Origin: an uncultured Clostridia bacterium
Lineage (GTDB): Bacteria > Bacillota_A > Clostridia > Christensenellales > Aristaeellaceae
Direction: 5' to 3'
Length of the DNA stretch: 32,427 nt
NCBI GenBank assembly: GCA_946408865.1
Contig: CAMJTZ010000003.1
Coordinates: forward strand, 1-32,427
The notes beneath the pieces are model-generated. The model had not been told where the DNA came from and ran no database searches. It was given only the letters and a program-made list of their open reading frames with translations. Both the position numbers and the translations under genes were made by a program. Each line of letters starts with the position of its first letter. Positions within the stretch are counted from its first letter, which is position 1. This document shows, one piece after another, positions 1 through 6,733 of the stretch.

Positions 1-691
1 GCGCTGCAAAGAATTCTTTCGACGGTCCGCGTTCAATTACCTTCCCGCCGTCCATGAACAGCACCTGATTGCTGACATTCCGGGCAAAGTCCATTTCATG
101 GGTCACCACCAGCATGGTCATGCCGTCTTCCGCCAGCTGCCGCATGACGGCCAGCACCTCGCCGATCAGTTCCGGGTCCAGCGCGCTGGTGGGTTCGTCA
201 AAATAGATGATTTCCGGTTCCATCGCCAGCGCCCGCGCGATGGCGACGCGCTGCTGCTGGCCGCCGGAGATCTGGTTCGGATAGTTCTTCAGTTTCTCCG
301 CCATGCCGACCTTCTCCAGCGCCTTCACAGCCCGCGCCTCGGCCTCGTCCTTCTTCATGCCCGCGCCGGCGGTCAGGCCCAGCGTTACGTTCTGAAGCAC
401 GTTCTTGTTCAGGAAAAGATTGTAGTTCTGGAACACAAAGGCCGTCTTTTTGCGCACCTTCGCGATTTCCGCCTTTTTCGCGCTGTGCAGGTCGAAAGAT
501 TCGCCGTCAAAAACCAGCGTGCCGCTGTCTGCCCGTTCCAGGAAGTTCAGGCAGCGCAGGAAAGTGGTCTTTCCGGACCCGCTCGGCCCGAGAATCGCCG
601 TCACGTCGCCCTTGTTCACGTCCAGATCGATCCCGTCCAGCACCGTGTGCCCGTCAAAGGATTTCCGAACGTTCCGAATATCCAGCATCAT
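1..691 (-). CDS. Amino-acid (probably cystine) ABC transporter ATP-binding protein, 3' end cut by the window
   Basis: Cytoplasmic ATPase that powers a polar amino-acid importer of the GlnQ/HisP/TcyC family. The reading frame is open from the start at 691 to the window edge, giving about 230 residues; only the last few residues should be missing. Visible motifs are Walker A GPSGSGKT near residue 35, the signature [16 protein letters not shown], Walker [14 protein letters not shown] and the switch-region VTHEM. I chose the ATG at 691 because GGAGG lies 9 bases upstream; its ATGA overlaps the stop of the permease gene, so the two are translationally coupled. It is the last visible gene of the thioredoxin/regulator/transport operon. 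The family assignment is secure; the cystine substrate is inferred from the binding protein and the redox neighbours. Confidence 0.93.
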   Translation of the reverse strand, partial: MMLDIRNVRKSFDGHTVLDGIDLDVNKGDVTAILGPSGSGKTTFLRCLNFLERADSGTLVFDGESFDLHSAKKAEIAKVRKKTAFVFQNYNLFLNKNVLQNVTLGLTAGAGMKKDEAEARAVKALEKVGMAEKLKNYPNQISGGQQQRVAIARALAMEPEIIYFDEPTSALDPELIGEVLAVMRQLAEDGMTMLVVTHEMDFARNVSNQVLFMDGGKVIERGPSKEFFAA

Positions 692-1362
692 GCCTTTGCA
701 CCTCCGTAAGTGGCCAGCCGCTTCTCGCCGCGGTGCTGCAGCCAGGTCAGGATCGTGCAGAAGATCAGGTAAATGACGGCTGCCTCGATATACAGCGCCA
801 GCGGCTCATAAACCCGCCCGTTGATTACCTGCGCCTGACGGAACAGTTCCATTACCGTAATGGTCGCGGCCATGGAGGTTTCCTTCAGCATAGCGATCAT
901 CGAGTTGGACAGCGCCGGGAAAGCCGTGCGCATCGCCTGCGGCAGCACCACATGCCACATGATCTTCGTCCAGCTCATGCCCACGCAGTAGCCCGCCTCC
1001 AGCTGTCCCGCGCTGACGCTGTCCAGCGCGCCGCGGATCGTTTCCGCCATGTAGGCCGCCTCGTTCAGGCCGAGCACAACGACCGCGGCGGGGAACGCGT
1101 CGAGCACGATCCCCACCTTGGGCAGTCCGTAGAATACGATGTACAGCTGTACCAGCAGCGGCGTGCCGCGGGTGATCCAGATATAGAACCGGCAGATCTG
1201 GCGGATCCCTTTCACATGCGCGTACTGAATCATCGCCACGATCAGGGCGACCACCATCGCCAGTGCGAAGGAAAGAACCGTCAGCGGGATCGTGACCTTG
1301 ACGCCGTATTCCAGCATCTTCGGAAACGAATCCACCAGTATGTTCCAGAGTCTCTCAGTCAT
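688..1362 (-). CDS. Amino-acid ABC transporter permease (HisM/GlnP family)
   Basis: Inner-membrane subunit of a polar amino-acid importer, 224 residues, the usual length for this family. Hydrophobic segments occur around residues 20-45, 60-80, 85-105 and 185-210. The typical EAA-loop-like stretch follows the motif [16 protein letters not shown] near residue 100, where the ATPase docks, and continues to the [12 protein letters not shown] segment. The ATG at 1362 has an AGGA-type ribosome site about 8 bases upstream. The gene sits 30 bases downstream of the binding protein and overlaps the ATPase gene by 4 bases. A single permease gene implies a homodimer. The family is clear; the substrate is inferred. 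Confidence 0.93.
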   Translation of the reverse strand: MTERLWNILVDSFPKMLEYGVKVTIPLTVLSFALAMVVALIVAMIQYAHVKGIRQICRFYIWITRGTPLLVQLYIVFYGLPKVGIVLDAFPAAVVVLGLNEAAYMAETIRGALDSVSAGQLEAGYCVGMSWTKIMWHVVLPQAMRTAFPALSNSMIAMLKETSMAATITVMELFRQAQVINGRVYEPLALYIEAAVIYLIFCTILTWLQHRGEKRLATYGGAKA

Positions 1363-1392
1363 AGGTTATCCTCGTATCCTCGGTTTGGTTTT

Positions 1393-2190
1393 TTATTCTG
1401 CTTCCTGCTTCTTTGTCAGGTCTTCGCCGAAGTATTTGACGCTCAGTTCAGCCAGCTTGCCGTTCTGGCGCAGTTCCTCCAGAATCCGGTCGATCTCGGC
1501 CTTCAGGGTTTCGGTATCCGCGCTCTTCTGCATCGGAATGGCCACCGGATCGCCGGGCATGACCTGAACGATCTTTATCTTCGCTTCCGGATGCTCCGCG
1601 AGATAGGAGTCCACGGAATCCTTGTCGTTCAGCGTGGCTTCCGCGCGTCCCTGCAGCAGCATTTCCATGGTTTCTCCCAGGGTGTCCACGTAGACGACCT
1701 CTGCGCCCGCGTCCAGCGCCATCTGCGCATAGTTGGATCCCGGGGAATTGGAGGTCTTTTTCCCTTTCAGGTCCTCGATCGTGTGAATGTCCTCGTTTCC
1801 TTCCGGTACCACCAGCACCAGCACGGAGTAGACGTAAATGTCGCTGAAGGTGTAGGCTTCCTGCCGTTTCTCGGTGTAGCCGACGCCGTTGAGCGCAACG
1901 TCAAACCGTCCGGAATCCACGCCGGCCAGGATGGAGCTCCAGTCCGTTTCCACATATTCCACCTCTACGCCGAGGCTTTCCGCGATCAGCGCAGCGACTT
2001 CCGTGTCGAAGCCGACCAGCTTGCCCGTCTCGTCATGATAGGTCCAGGGCTGCCATACACCTTCCATGGCGACAACCAGTTTTCCGCTTTCCCTGATCCG
2101 GGCCAGCCGGTCCGGAGCGGTCTCCGCAAAAGCGGCGGCAGCGGTCAGCGCCATCAGCAGCGCCATCAGCAGAGCGATCATTTTCTTCAT
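1393..2190 (-). CDS. Extracellular amino-acid-binding protein, cystine-binding type
   Basis: Solute-binding protein of family 3, about 265 residues, delivering an amino acid to the adjacent permease. It opens with a signal peptide (MKKMIALLMALLMALTAAAAFAE) whose end AFA-E looks like a signal peptidase I site; I see no lipobox cysteine, which is unusual for a Firmicute binding protein that needs anchoring. The mature part shows the SBP_bac_3 pattern GKLVVAMEGVWQPWTY, GFDTEVA and RFDVALNGV. The C-terminal ELSVKYFGEDLTK resembles the end of E. coli cystine-binding TcyJ/FliY. I chose the ATG at 2190 rather than 2208, because GGGGAGG lies just upstream of 2190 and overlaps the earlier codon. Cystine is the best guess given that similarity and the thioredoxin neighbours. 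Confidence 0.88.
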   Translation of the reverse strand: MKKMIALLMALLMALTAAAAFAETAPDRLARIRESGKLVVAMEGVWQPWTYHDETGKLVGFDTEVAALIAESLGVEVEYVETDWSSILAGVDSGRFDVALNGVGYTEKRQEAYTFSDIYVYSVLVLVVPEGNEDIHTIEDLKGKKTSNSPGSNYAQMALDAGAEVVYVDTLGETMEMLLQGRAEATLNDKDSVDSYLAEHPEAKIKIVQVMPGDPVAIPMQKSADTETLKAEIDRILEELRQNGKLAELSVKYFGEDLTKKQEAE

Positions 2191-2232
2191 ATTCCTGTTC
2201 CTCCCCATAAAGATTCCTTCATTCTTCCTTGT

Positions 2233-2688
2233 TTACATCGTTTCCAGCAGGCGGTGCAGCAGCGTGTAGAGCTGTGCCGCGTCTTCCTTCTCCATCGTCA
2301 TGCAGCGGCCGACCTGCTCCGGAATGCTTTTCAGCTGTTCCCGGAGCGCCCAGCCTTCGCCGGTCAGTGAAACGTAGACCACCCGCTCGTCCACCTTGCA
2401 GCGGCAGCGGTTCAGCCATCCGCTTTCCTCCATTTTCTTCAGCAGCGGCGTCAGCGTCCCGCAGTCCAGATACAGCCGCCGCCCCAGGTCCCCGACCTTC
2501 GCTTTTCCGTTTTCCGCTTCCCACAGGGCCAGGAAAACGATGTACTGCGTGTAGGTCAGTCCGTAGGGCTTTAGCAGCGGATTGTATGCGTTCACGACCT
2601 TGCGTGCCGCTGCGTACAGCGGGAAGCACAGCTGGTTGTCCAGGAGCAGCTGCGCGTATTCAGCGGATCCCCGATTTTCTTCGCTCAT
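2233..2688 (-). CDS. MarR-family redox regulator, OhrR-like
   Basis: Winged-helix transcriptional repressor of about 151 residues. It closely follows the OhrR pattern: LCFPLYAAARKVVNAYNPLL at the N-terminus, YTQYIVFLALWE, then LGRRLYLDCGTLTPLLKKME (recognition helix) and the wing DERVVYVSLT. The cysteine in LCFPLY lies where the peroxide-sensing cysteine of OhrR proteins sits, so oxidation probably releases DNA. I preferred the ATG at 2688, which has an AGAGGA ribosome site, over a TTG at 2730 inside the thioredoxin gene. It lies between trxA and the transporter genes in one direction, so it probably controls this operon, perhaps through the palindrome at 3964-3986. No ohr gene is visible in the window. 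Confidence 0.88.
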   Translation of the reverse strand: MSEENRGSAEYAQLLLDNQLCFPLYAAARKVVNAYNPLLKPYGLTYTQYIVFLALWEAENGKAKVGDLGRRLYLDCGTLTPLLKKMEESGWLNRCRCKVDERVVYVSLTGEGWALREQLKSIPEQVGRCMTMEKEDAAQLYTLLHRLLETM

Positions 2689-2713
2689 TTTTCTTGCTTC
2701 CTCTTCAGGATCA

Positions 2714-3028
2714 TTACAGATTTCCTTCAATCCAGCTCTTCATGGCCGGGCCGGGCTTGAAGCCCAGGGACTGGTCAACAACCTTGCCGTTCTTCAGGAT
2801 CAGCACGGTGGGAACGGAGCTGATATGGAATCCCGCGGCCAGTTCGCCGTCGTCATCCACGTCCACGTTGTAGAAATTCGCCTTGCCGGCCAGTTCTTCG
2901 GAGATCTGCTCCAGCACGGGCGCCAGCATCCGGCACGGTCCGCACCAGGTTGCGGAGAAATCCACCACCGCCACGGGATCGTTCACAACCCTGGTCTGGA
3001 ATTCCTGTTCGTTAATCTTGGTAATCAT
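2714..3028 (-). CDS. trxA: Thioredoxin
   Basis: Small cytoplasmic disulfide reductase, 104 residues, full length for thioredoxin. The active site is in ATWCGPCRM near residues 27-35, with the conserved cis-proline in SSVPTVL and the C-terminal GFKPGPAMKSWIE helix. It is preceded by a GAGG ribosome site about 11 bases from the ATG. It lies 39 bases downstream of its probable reductase and 25 bases upstream of the OhrR-like regulator. It should take electrons from the flavoprotein at 3068-3937 and pass them to protein disulfides, possibly helping to reduce imported cystine. Confidence 0.96.
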   Translation of the reverse strand: MITKINEQEFQTRVVNDPVAVVDFSATWCGPCRMLAPVLEQISEELAGKANFYNVDVDDDGELAAGFHISSVPTVLILKNGKVVDQSLGFKPGPAMKSWIEGNL

Positions 3029-3067
3029 GGATAAAAACCTCGCTTTCTTTGATTTTCTTTCTTTAAA

Positions 3068-3937
3068 TTATTTCTGCGCACGGCGCATTCCGTCGATATA
3101 GGCCGCCGCGCTGATCGCAGCCACGTTTCCTTCCCCGGCCGCCTTCACATACTGGTACGGCGTTCCGGTCAGGTCCCCGCAGGCGAACACGCCCGGCAGG
3201 CTCGTTTCCATTTTGCGGTTCACGCGCACATGCGCGCCGTCCGCCTCCAGACCGGGAACCAGCTGGTCCGGCGCCACGGCCTCCCGCAGAACGAACACTC
3301 CGTCCGCCGCGTAACTGCTGTTTTCCGTCCGGACGACGCGTTTCCCGTCCTCCTGCGCGATCCCGGTCACCTTCTCCCGGATGATTTCCACCCCGGCAGG
3401 CAGTTCGGGTTCTCCCTTGTACATCGGGAAATACATCACCTTCGCGCACACTTCGCTCAGGAAGGCGGCTTCAGCCTCCTCCCGGGGACTGTAGCCGATC
3501 ACCGCCGCGATTTTTCCTTTGTACAGCGGCGCGTCGCACGTCGCGCAGGCGCTGACGCCCCGGCCCATGAGTTCCTTCTCGCCGGGCAGCGGATTGGCCG
3601 CCACGACGCCGGTCGCCAGGATCACGGCCCGTGCCTCCGCCATTTCCTCCCCGATCTGCAGGGCAAAATAATCGCCCATGGCGTACACCGCGCCGACCCG
3701 TTTCTCCGTAATCTCAATTCCGGAAGATTCCAGATGATTCCGGAAAGCCGCGGCCAGGTCCGCGCCCCGGACCGCCGGGAGGCCCGGATAATTCCGGATT
3801 TCGTGCGCCTGCGCAACCTTCTCGCTCATCTGGCGGCTGCCCAGCAGAAGAATGGTCTTGTTTCGGTTTGCGGCTGTCAGCGCGGCGGAAACGCCGGCCG
3901 GACCGGTCCCGATAATCGCGATATCAACCCGTTCCAT
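3068..3937 (-). CDS. Thioredoxin reductase-like flavoprotein lacking NADPH motifs (possible ferredoxin-dependent type)
   Basis: FAD enzyme of 289 residues, somewhat shorter than classical TrxB (about 310-320). The FAD site GTGPAGVSAAL is at residues 10-20, the redox centre ACATCDAP has cysteines 131 and 134, and the second FAD motif VFACGDLTG is near the C-terminus. The middle domain is odd: where TrxB has GGGxxA for the nucleotide this protein reads VIGYSPREEAEAA (residues 147-159). The HRRxxxR motif that binds the NADPH phosphate is absent as well (residues around 168-175 read MYFPMYKG). Clostridial ferredoxin-dependent flavin thioredoxin reductases (FFTR) are known to lack exactly these motifs, so ferredoxin is the likely electron donor. 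It is the first gene of the operon, with AGGAGG before the ATG at 3937. Confidence 0.9.
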   Translation of the reverse strand: MERVDIAIIGTGPAGVSAALTAANRNKTILLLGSRQMSEKVAQAHEIRNYPGLPAVRGADLAAAFRNHLESSGIEITEKRVGAVYAMGDYFALQIGEEMAEARAVILATGVVAANPLPGEKELMGRGVSACATCDAPLYKGKIAAVIGYSPREEAEAAFLSEVCAKVMYFPMYKGEPELPAGVEIIREKVTGIAQEDGKRVVRTENSSYAADGVFVLREAVAPDQLVPGLEADGAHVRVNRKMETSLPGVFACGDLTGTPYQYVKAAGEGNVAAISAAAYIDGMRRAQK

Positions 3938-3963
3938 ATCTGCCGCCTCCTTTCTGCATTAAG

Positions 3964-3986
3964 TGTTTCGCAACAAAAGTGAAACA
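3964..3986. promoter_or_regulatory. Imperfect palindrome, candidate operator of the redox operon
   Basis: TGTTTC at 3964-3969 is mirrored by GAAACA at 3981-3986, with one further matching pair inside (C3971/G3979). It lies between the -10 box and the start codon of the thioredoxin reductase gene, a position where a bound repressor would block the polymerase. The OhrR-like regulator in the same operon is the obvious candidate, but the site is not the textbook OhrR operator. Confidence 0.4.
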
Positions 3987-4002
3987 TAGTTTCTTTTTAC
4001 AA

Positions 4003-4035
4003 ATTATATTTTACTCAATATATTTGATCTGTCAA
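4003..4035 (-). promoter_or_regulatory. Sigma-A promoter of the thioredoxin/cystine operon
   Basis: On the minus strand TTGACA (4035-4030) is followed after 16 bases by TAAAAT (4013-4008). A perfect TATAAT overlaps just downstream (4008-4003) but would be 21 bases away. The surrounding stretch is AT-rich, unlike the coding DNA, and the first gene starts at 3937. Confidence 0.7.
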
Positions 4036-4069
4036 GCAGATTTTTTCTTTTTTCTTTCTGCCGGAAACG

Positions 4070-4098
4070 TTGATATTTTCAGAATTGTATGCTATGAT
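4070..4098 (+). promoter_or_regulatory. Sigma-A promoter of the STAS operon
   Basis: TTGATA (4070-4075), a 17-base spacer and TATGAT (4093-4098) with an extended TGC just before the -10. The STAS gene starts 65 bases downstream with AAGGAGG. It is divergent from the redox operon promoter 35 bases away. Confidence 0.75.
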
Positions 4099-4162
4099 TA
4101 AGTGTCTGTATAAAGATCACATGCAAAATCTATATTTTGCTGAATCACAAGGAGGAAAAATC

Positions 4163-4462
4163 ATGACTATTACCACCAACCTGAATGGTAAGGCACTGGA
4201 GATCGCACTGGAAGGCCGTCTGGACACCATGACCGCCCCCGAGCTTGAAGCTGAGCTGAACAAAACCATGGGCAACGCGGATTCGCTGACCCTGGATTTC
4301 TCCAAGCTGGACTATATCTCTTCTGCCGGACTGCGCGTTCTTCTTTCCGCTCACAAGGTCATGAGCACCAAGGGCGGCATGAAGATCAAGAATGTCAACG
4401 AGATCGTGCAGGAAGTGTTCGAAGTCACCGGTTTCTCTGACATCCTGACCATCGAGGCATAA
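4163..4462 (+). CDS. STAS-domain anti-sigma factor antagonist
   Basis: Single-domain STAS protein of 99 residues, the size of SpoIIAA/RsbV. Such proteins bind an RsbW-type kinase when unphosphorylated and so free a sigma factor or other target. The core motif LDFSKLDYISSAGLRVLLSAHK spans residues 44-65; Ser54 aligns with the serine phosphorylated in SpoIIAA. The ATG at 4163 is chosen because AAGGAGG stands 8 bases before it; longer in-frame extensions upstream have no ribosome site. It is followed after 15 bases by a degenerate kinase-fold partner, and a SpoIIE-type phosphatase that could dephosphorylate it is encoded at 14801-16918. The final target is unknown. Confidence 0.93.
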   Translation: MTITTNLNGKALEIALEGRLDTMTAPELEAELNKTMGNADSLTLDFSKLDYISSAGLRVLLSAHKVMSTKGGMKIKNVNEIVQEVFEVTGFSDILTIEA

Positions 4463-4477
4463 GGGGTAACAATCGGT

Positions 4478-5080
4478 ATGAAAACAGATGTCATTCGAGT
4501 CTCCTCCCGGGGCGCCCGGATGGAAACCGCGCTGAAGCAGGCGGAATTTGTCGCCGGATATAAGGGACTTTCCCCGAAAAGCGCGCTTCATCTGCGTCTG
4601 CTGACCGAAGAAATGATGGGTACCGTCCGCTCCATCACCGGCGAGACGGAAGGTGATTTCTGGATTGAAGACAATGATGATGTCTACCAGCTTCACTTCC
4701 GCGTTGAAACCATGATGGACAGCGAAAAGCGGGAGCGCCTGCTTTCCACTTCTTCCTCCGGGAAGAATGAATCCGCCCGCGGCTTTATGGGCCGTCTGCG
4801 GAATTTCTTCGATATCGAAGCCGATGCCGATGTGGCTGCCAGCGCCGGTCCTCTCTTCTCCGCGATGTATGCGGATTCATCCACTGGCTCCGCGCTGGAC
4901 TATGAATGGTCCATGCTGCGCTACCAGGAACAGCTCAACATCCGCAGGGAGGGCGATCCCATCGCCCGCGAAGCATGGGACGAGCTGGAGAAATCCGTTG
5001 TGGCGCACGTGGCGGACGATGTAAAGGTCAGCATCCGTGGCCGCACTGTGGAAATGACCATTATCAAGAAGATGGCATAA
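4478..5080 (+). CDS. Histidine-kinase-fold (RsbW-related) protein with eroded ATP motifs
   Basis: Protein of 200 residues, cotranscribed with the STAS gene. The N-terminal part LSPKSALHLRLLTEEMMGTVRSITGE has the helix layout of the N-box of RsbW/SpoIIAB ATPases, but the asparagine that coordinates Mg-ATP is not at the expected place after Glu44/Glu45, and I see no clear DxGxG box. The central part (residues about 85-130) is rich in Ser/Glu and includes GRLRNFFDIEADAD. The C-terminal KVSIRGRTVEMTIIKKMA looks like the closing beta hairpin of the fold. It may be a non-catalytic partner of the STAS protein. The HATPase assignment rests on pattern and context only. The gene is followed directly by a terminator. 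Confidence 0.7.
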   Translation: MKTDVIRVSSRGARMETALKQAEFVAGYKGLSPKSALHLRLLTEEMMGTVRSITGETEGDFWIEDNDDVYQLHFRVETMMDSEKRERLLSTSSSGKNESARGFMGRLRNFFDIEADADVAASAGPLFSAMYADSSTGSALDYEWSMLRYQEQLNIRREGDPIAREAWDELEKSVVAHVADDVKVSIRGRTVEMTIIKKMA

Positions 5081-5092
5081 AATTGATCAGAC

Positions 5093-5126
5093 AGGCATTT
5101 CCGGGTTCTCCGGGAATGCCTTTTTT
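5093..5126 (+). terminator. Rho-independent terminator of the STAS operon
   Basis: AGGCATT and CCGG pair with CCGG and AATGCCT across a short loop, with one imperfect position, followed by six T residues. It lies 13 bases after the stop codon at 5080. Confidence 0.9.
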
Positions 5127-5165
5127 GACGCAGTCTGCACCCTAATACAGAGGAGGATAATCCGC

Positions 5166-6668
5166 ATGATCCATTCCACCCCCGTCATTTCCCGCGCAGA
5201 TATGATTCAGTGTGTGATGTGCGCGGACGCACCCTGCAGCGCCGCCTGCAAACAGCTGAACCCGGCGGAACTGCTGCGCAGCATCTGGTTTGAAAACGAG
5301 CAGGGCGCTGTCGGCCGCCTGCCGGACGCCAATCCCTGCCTGACCTGCCGCGCCCCGTGCGAGCGCCACTGTGTCCGGCCTTCCGAGGTGCCGGTCCGCG
5401 AGCTGATCAACCGCCTGTATTATCAGGTGAAGCCGCTGTGTGAGACCGCGCTCCCCGCGGACGAGAGCCGTCTGCAGTGCGATCTGTGCGGCATCCCGCT
5501 GGAGAATCCCTTCCTGCTGGCCTCCTCCGCCGCCTCCAGCACCTATGAAATGTGCGCCCGCGCCCTGGAAGCCGGATGGGCCGGAGCCGCCCTCAAAACC
5601 ATCTGCACCATGGAAATCCGTCAGCTTTCTCCCCGTTTTTCCGCCATTCCCGGCAATGACGGGGGGATCATGGGTTTCAAAAACATCGAGCAGCTGTCCG
5701 ATCAGAGCGTAGCGGAGAATATGGAGATGATCCGCAAACTGAAGAAAAAATATCCTTCCAAATTCATCCTCGCCTCCATCATGGGCAGGAATGAGGCGGA
5801 ATGGGGCGAGCTTGCCCGCCAGTGCGCGGAAAACGGCGCCGACGCGATCGAGCTGAACTTCTCCTGCCCGAACATGTCGGAAACCGGTCTCGGCAGCGAT
5901 ATCGGCCAGGATCCGGAACTCGTGGAGCGCTTCACGCGCGCCGCGCGGGAAGCCTGCAAGATCCCGATTCTTGCGAAGCTTACGCCCAATGTGGCTGAAA
6001 TGAGTCCTGCCGCGGAAGCAGCGAAACGCGGCGGGGCAAGCGGTTTCTCCGCCATCAACACGATCAAATCCGTAACGGATCTCAACGTGCACACCTACGT
6101 CGCCTCTCCCGCTGTTCACGGACAGAGTTCCTTCGGCGGCTACAGCGGCAGCGCGGTCCGTCCGGTTGCCCTGCGCTTCATCGCAGAGCTGGGGAAAAAC
6201 CCGGCCCTGAAGGGGATGCCCGTCTCCGGTATGGGCGGTATCGAAACCTGGAACGACGCGCTGGAATTCATCCTGCTGGGCAGCGGCACCGTGCAGGTCG
6301 CCACAGCGGTGATGCAGTACGGCTACCGGATCATTGATGATCTGAAGGCCGGCCTGAACCTGTACCTGACGGAAAAAGGCTTCCGCAGTGTGAAAGAAGC
6401 GGTCGGCCTCGGACTCGATTCCCTGAGCAAAACGACGGAAACCCTCGAGTACGATACGGTCATCTATCCCTCCATCGACCCCGCGCGCTGCATCGGCTGC
6501 GGCCGCTGCACCATTTCCTGCGCGGACGGCGGGCACGGCGCCCTGAAGCTTGATGAGAACCGCCGCCCGGTCCTCAGCGCGCGGAAATGTGTGGGCTGCC
6601 ATCTCTGCCGTCTGGTCTGCCCGCAGGGCGCCATTACCCCCGGACGGAAGCGGGTCAAAAAGCACTGA
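5166..6668 (+). CDS. preA: PreA-like dihydropyrimidine/dihydroorotate dehydrogenase with N-terminal Fe-S domain
   Basis: Iron-sulfur flavoprotein of 500 residues. Residues 1-95 carry eight cysteines in the order C16-x2-C19-x4-C24-x3-C28 and C58-x2-C61-x3-C65-x3-C69. The first set has the same spacing as the N-terminal cluster domain of mammalian dihydropyrimidine dehydrogenase. Residues about 105-420 are an FMN-binding DHOD barrel with the catalytic-loop motif ELNFSCPN, whose cysteine is the general acid in this family. Residues 430-495 hold two ferredoxin clusters (CIGCGRCTISC and CVGCHLCRLVC). The FAD and NADPH domains that join these parts in the animal enzyme, and that PreT supplies in E. 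coli, are missing here and not encoded nearby. Start at 5166 with GGAGGA. It probably reduces or oxidises a pyrimidine-like substrate; the electron partner is unknown. Confidence 0.85.
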   Translation: MIHSTPVISRADMIQCVMCADAPCSAACKQLNPAELLRSIWFENEQGAVGRLPDANPCLTCRAPCERHCVRPSEVPVRELINRLYYQVKPLCETALPADESRLQCDLCGIPLENPFLLASSAASSTYEMCARALEAGWAGAALKTICTMEIRQLSPRFSAIPGNDGGIMGFKNIEQLSDQSVAENMEMIRKLKKKYPSKFILASIMGRNEAEWGELARQCAENGADAIELNFSCPNMSETGLGSDIGQDPELVERFTRAAREACKIPILAKLTPNVAEMSPAAEAAKRGGASGFSAINTIKSVTDLNVHTYVASPAVHGQSSFGGYSGSAVRPVALRFIAELGKNPALKGMPVSGMGGIETWNDALEFILLGSGTVQVATAVMQYGYRIIDDLKAGLNLYLTEKGFRSVKEAVGLGLDSLSKTTETLEYDTVIYPSIDPARCIGCGRCTISCADGGHGALKLDENRRPVLSARKCVGCHLCRLVCPQGAITPGRKRVKKH

Positions 6669-6700
6669 TCCGTATCACGCTGCATCCATATAGAAAGAGA

Positions 6701-6730
6701 GAAGGACGGAAACCGCGGTTCCCGTCCTTC
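6701..6730. terminator. Bidirectional terminator between convergent genes
   Basis: GAAGGACGG at 6701 pairs with CCGTCCTTC ending at 6730, and the inner AACCGCGGTT is itself a palindrome. The stem is flanked by TTCTT on the right and by A-rich sequence on the left, so it can serve both the preA gene and the exporter gene ending at 6734. Confidence 0.8.
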
Positions 6731-6733
6731 TTC

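Noticed and set aside
5891..5911. Possible loss of the catalytic cysteine in the PreA-like enzyme, because the motif LGSDIGQDPELV lacks the cysteine of the mammalian LACGQDPELV segment
   Set aside because: The catalytic cysteine of this family is the one in the preceding N-x-S-C-P motif, which is intact (NFSCPN).
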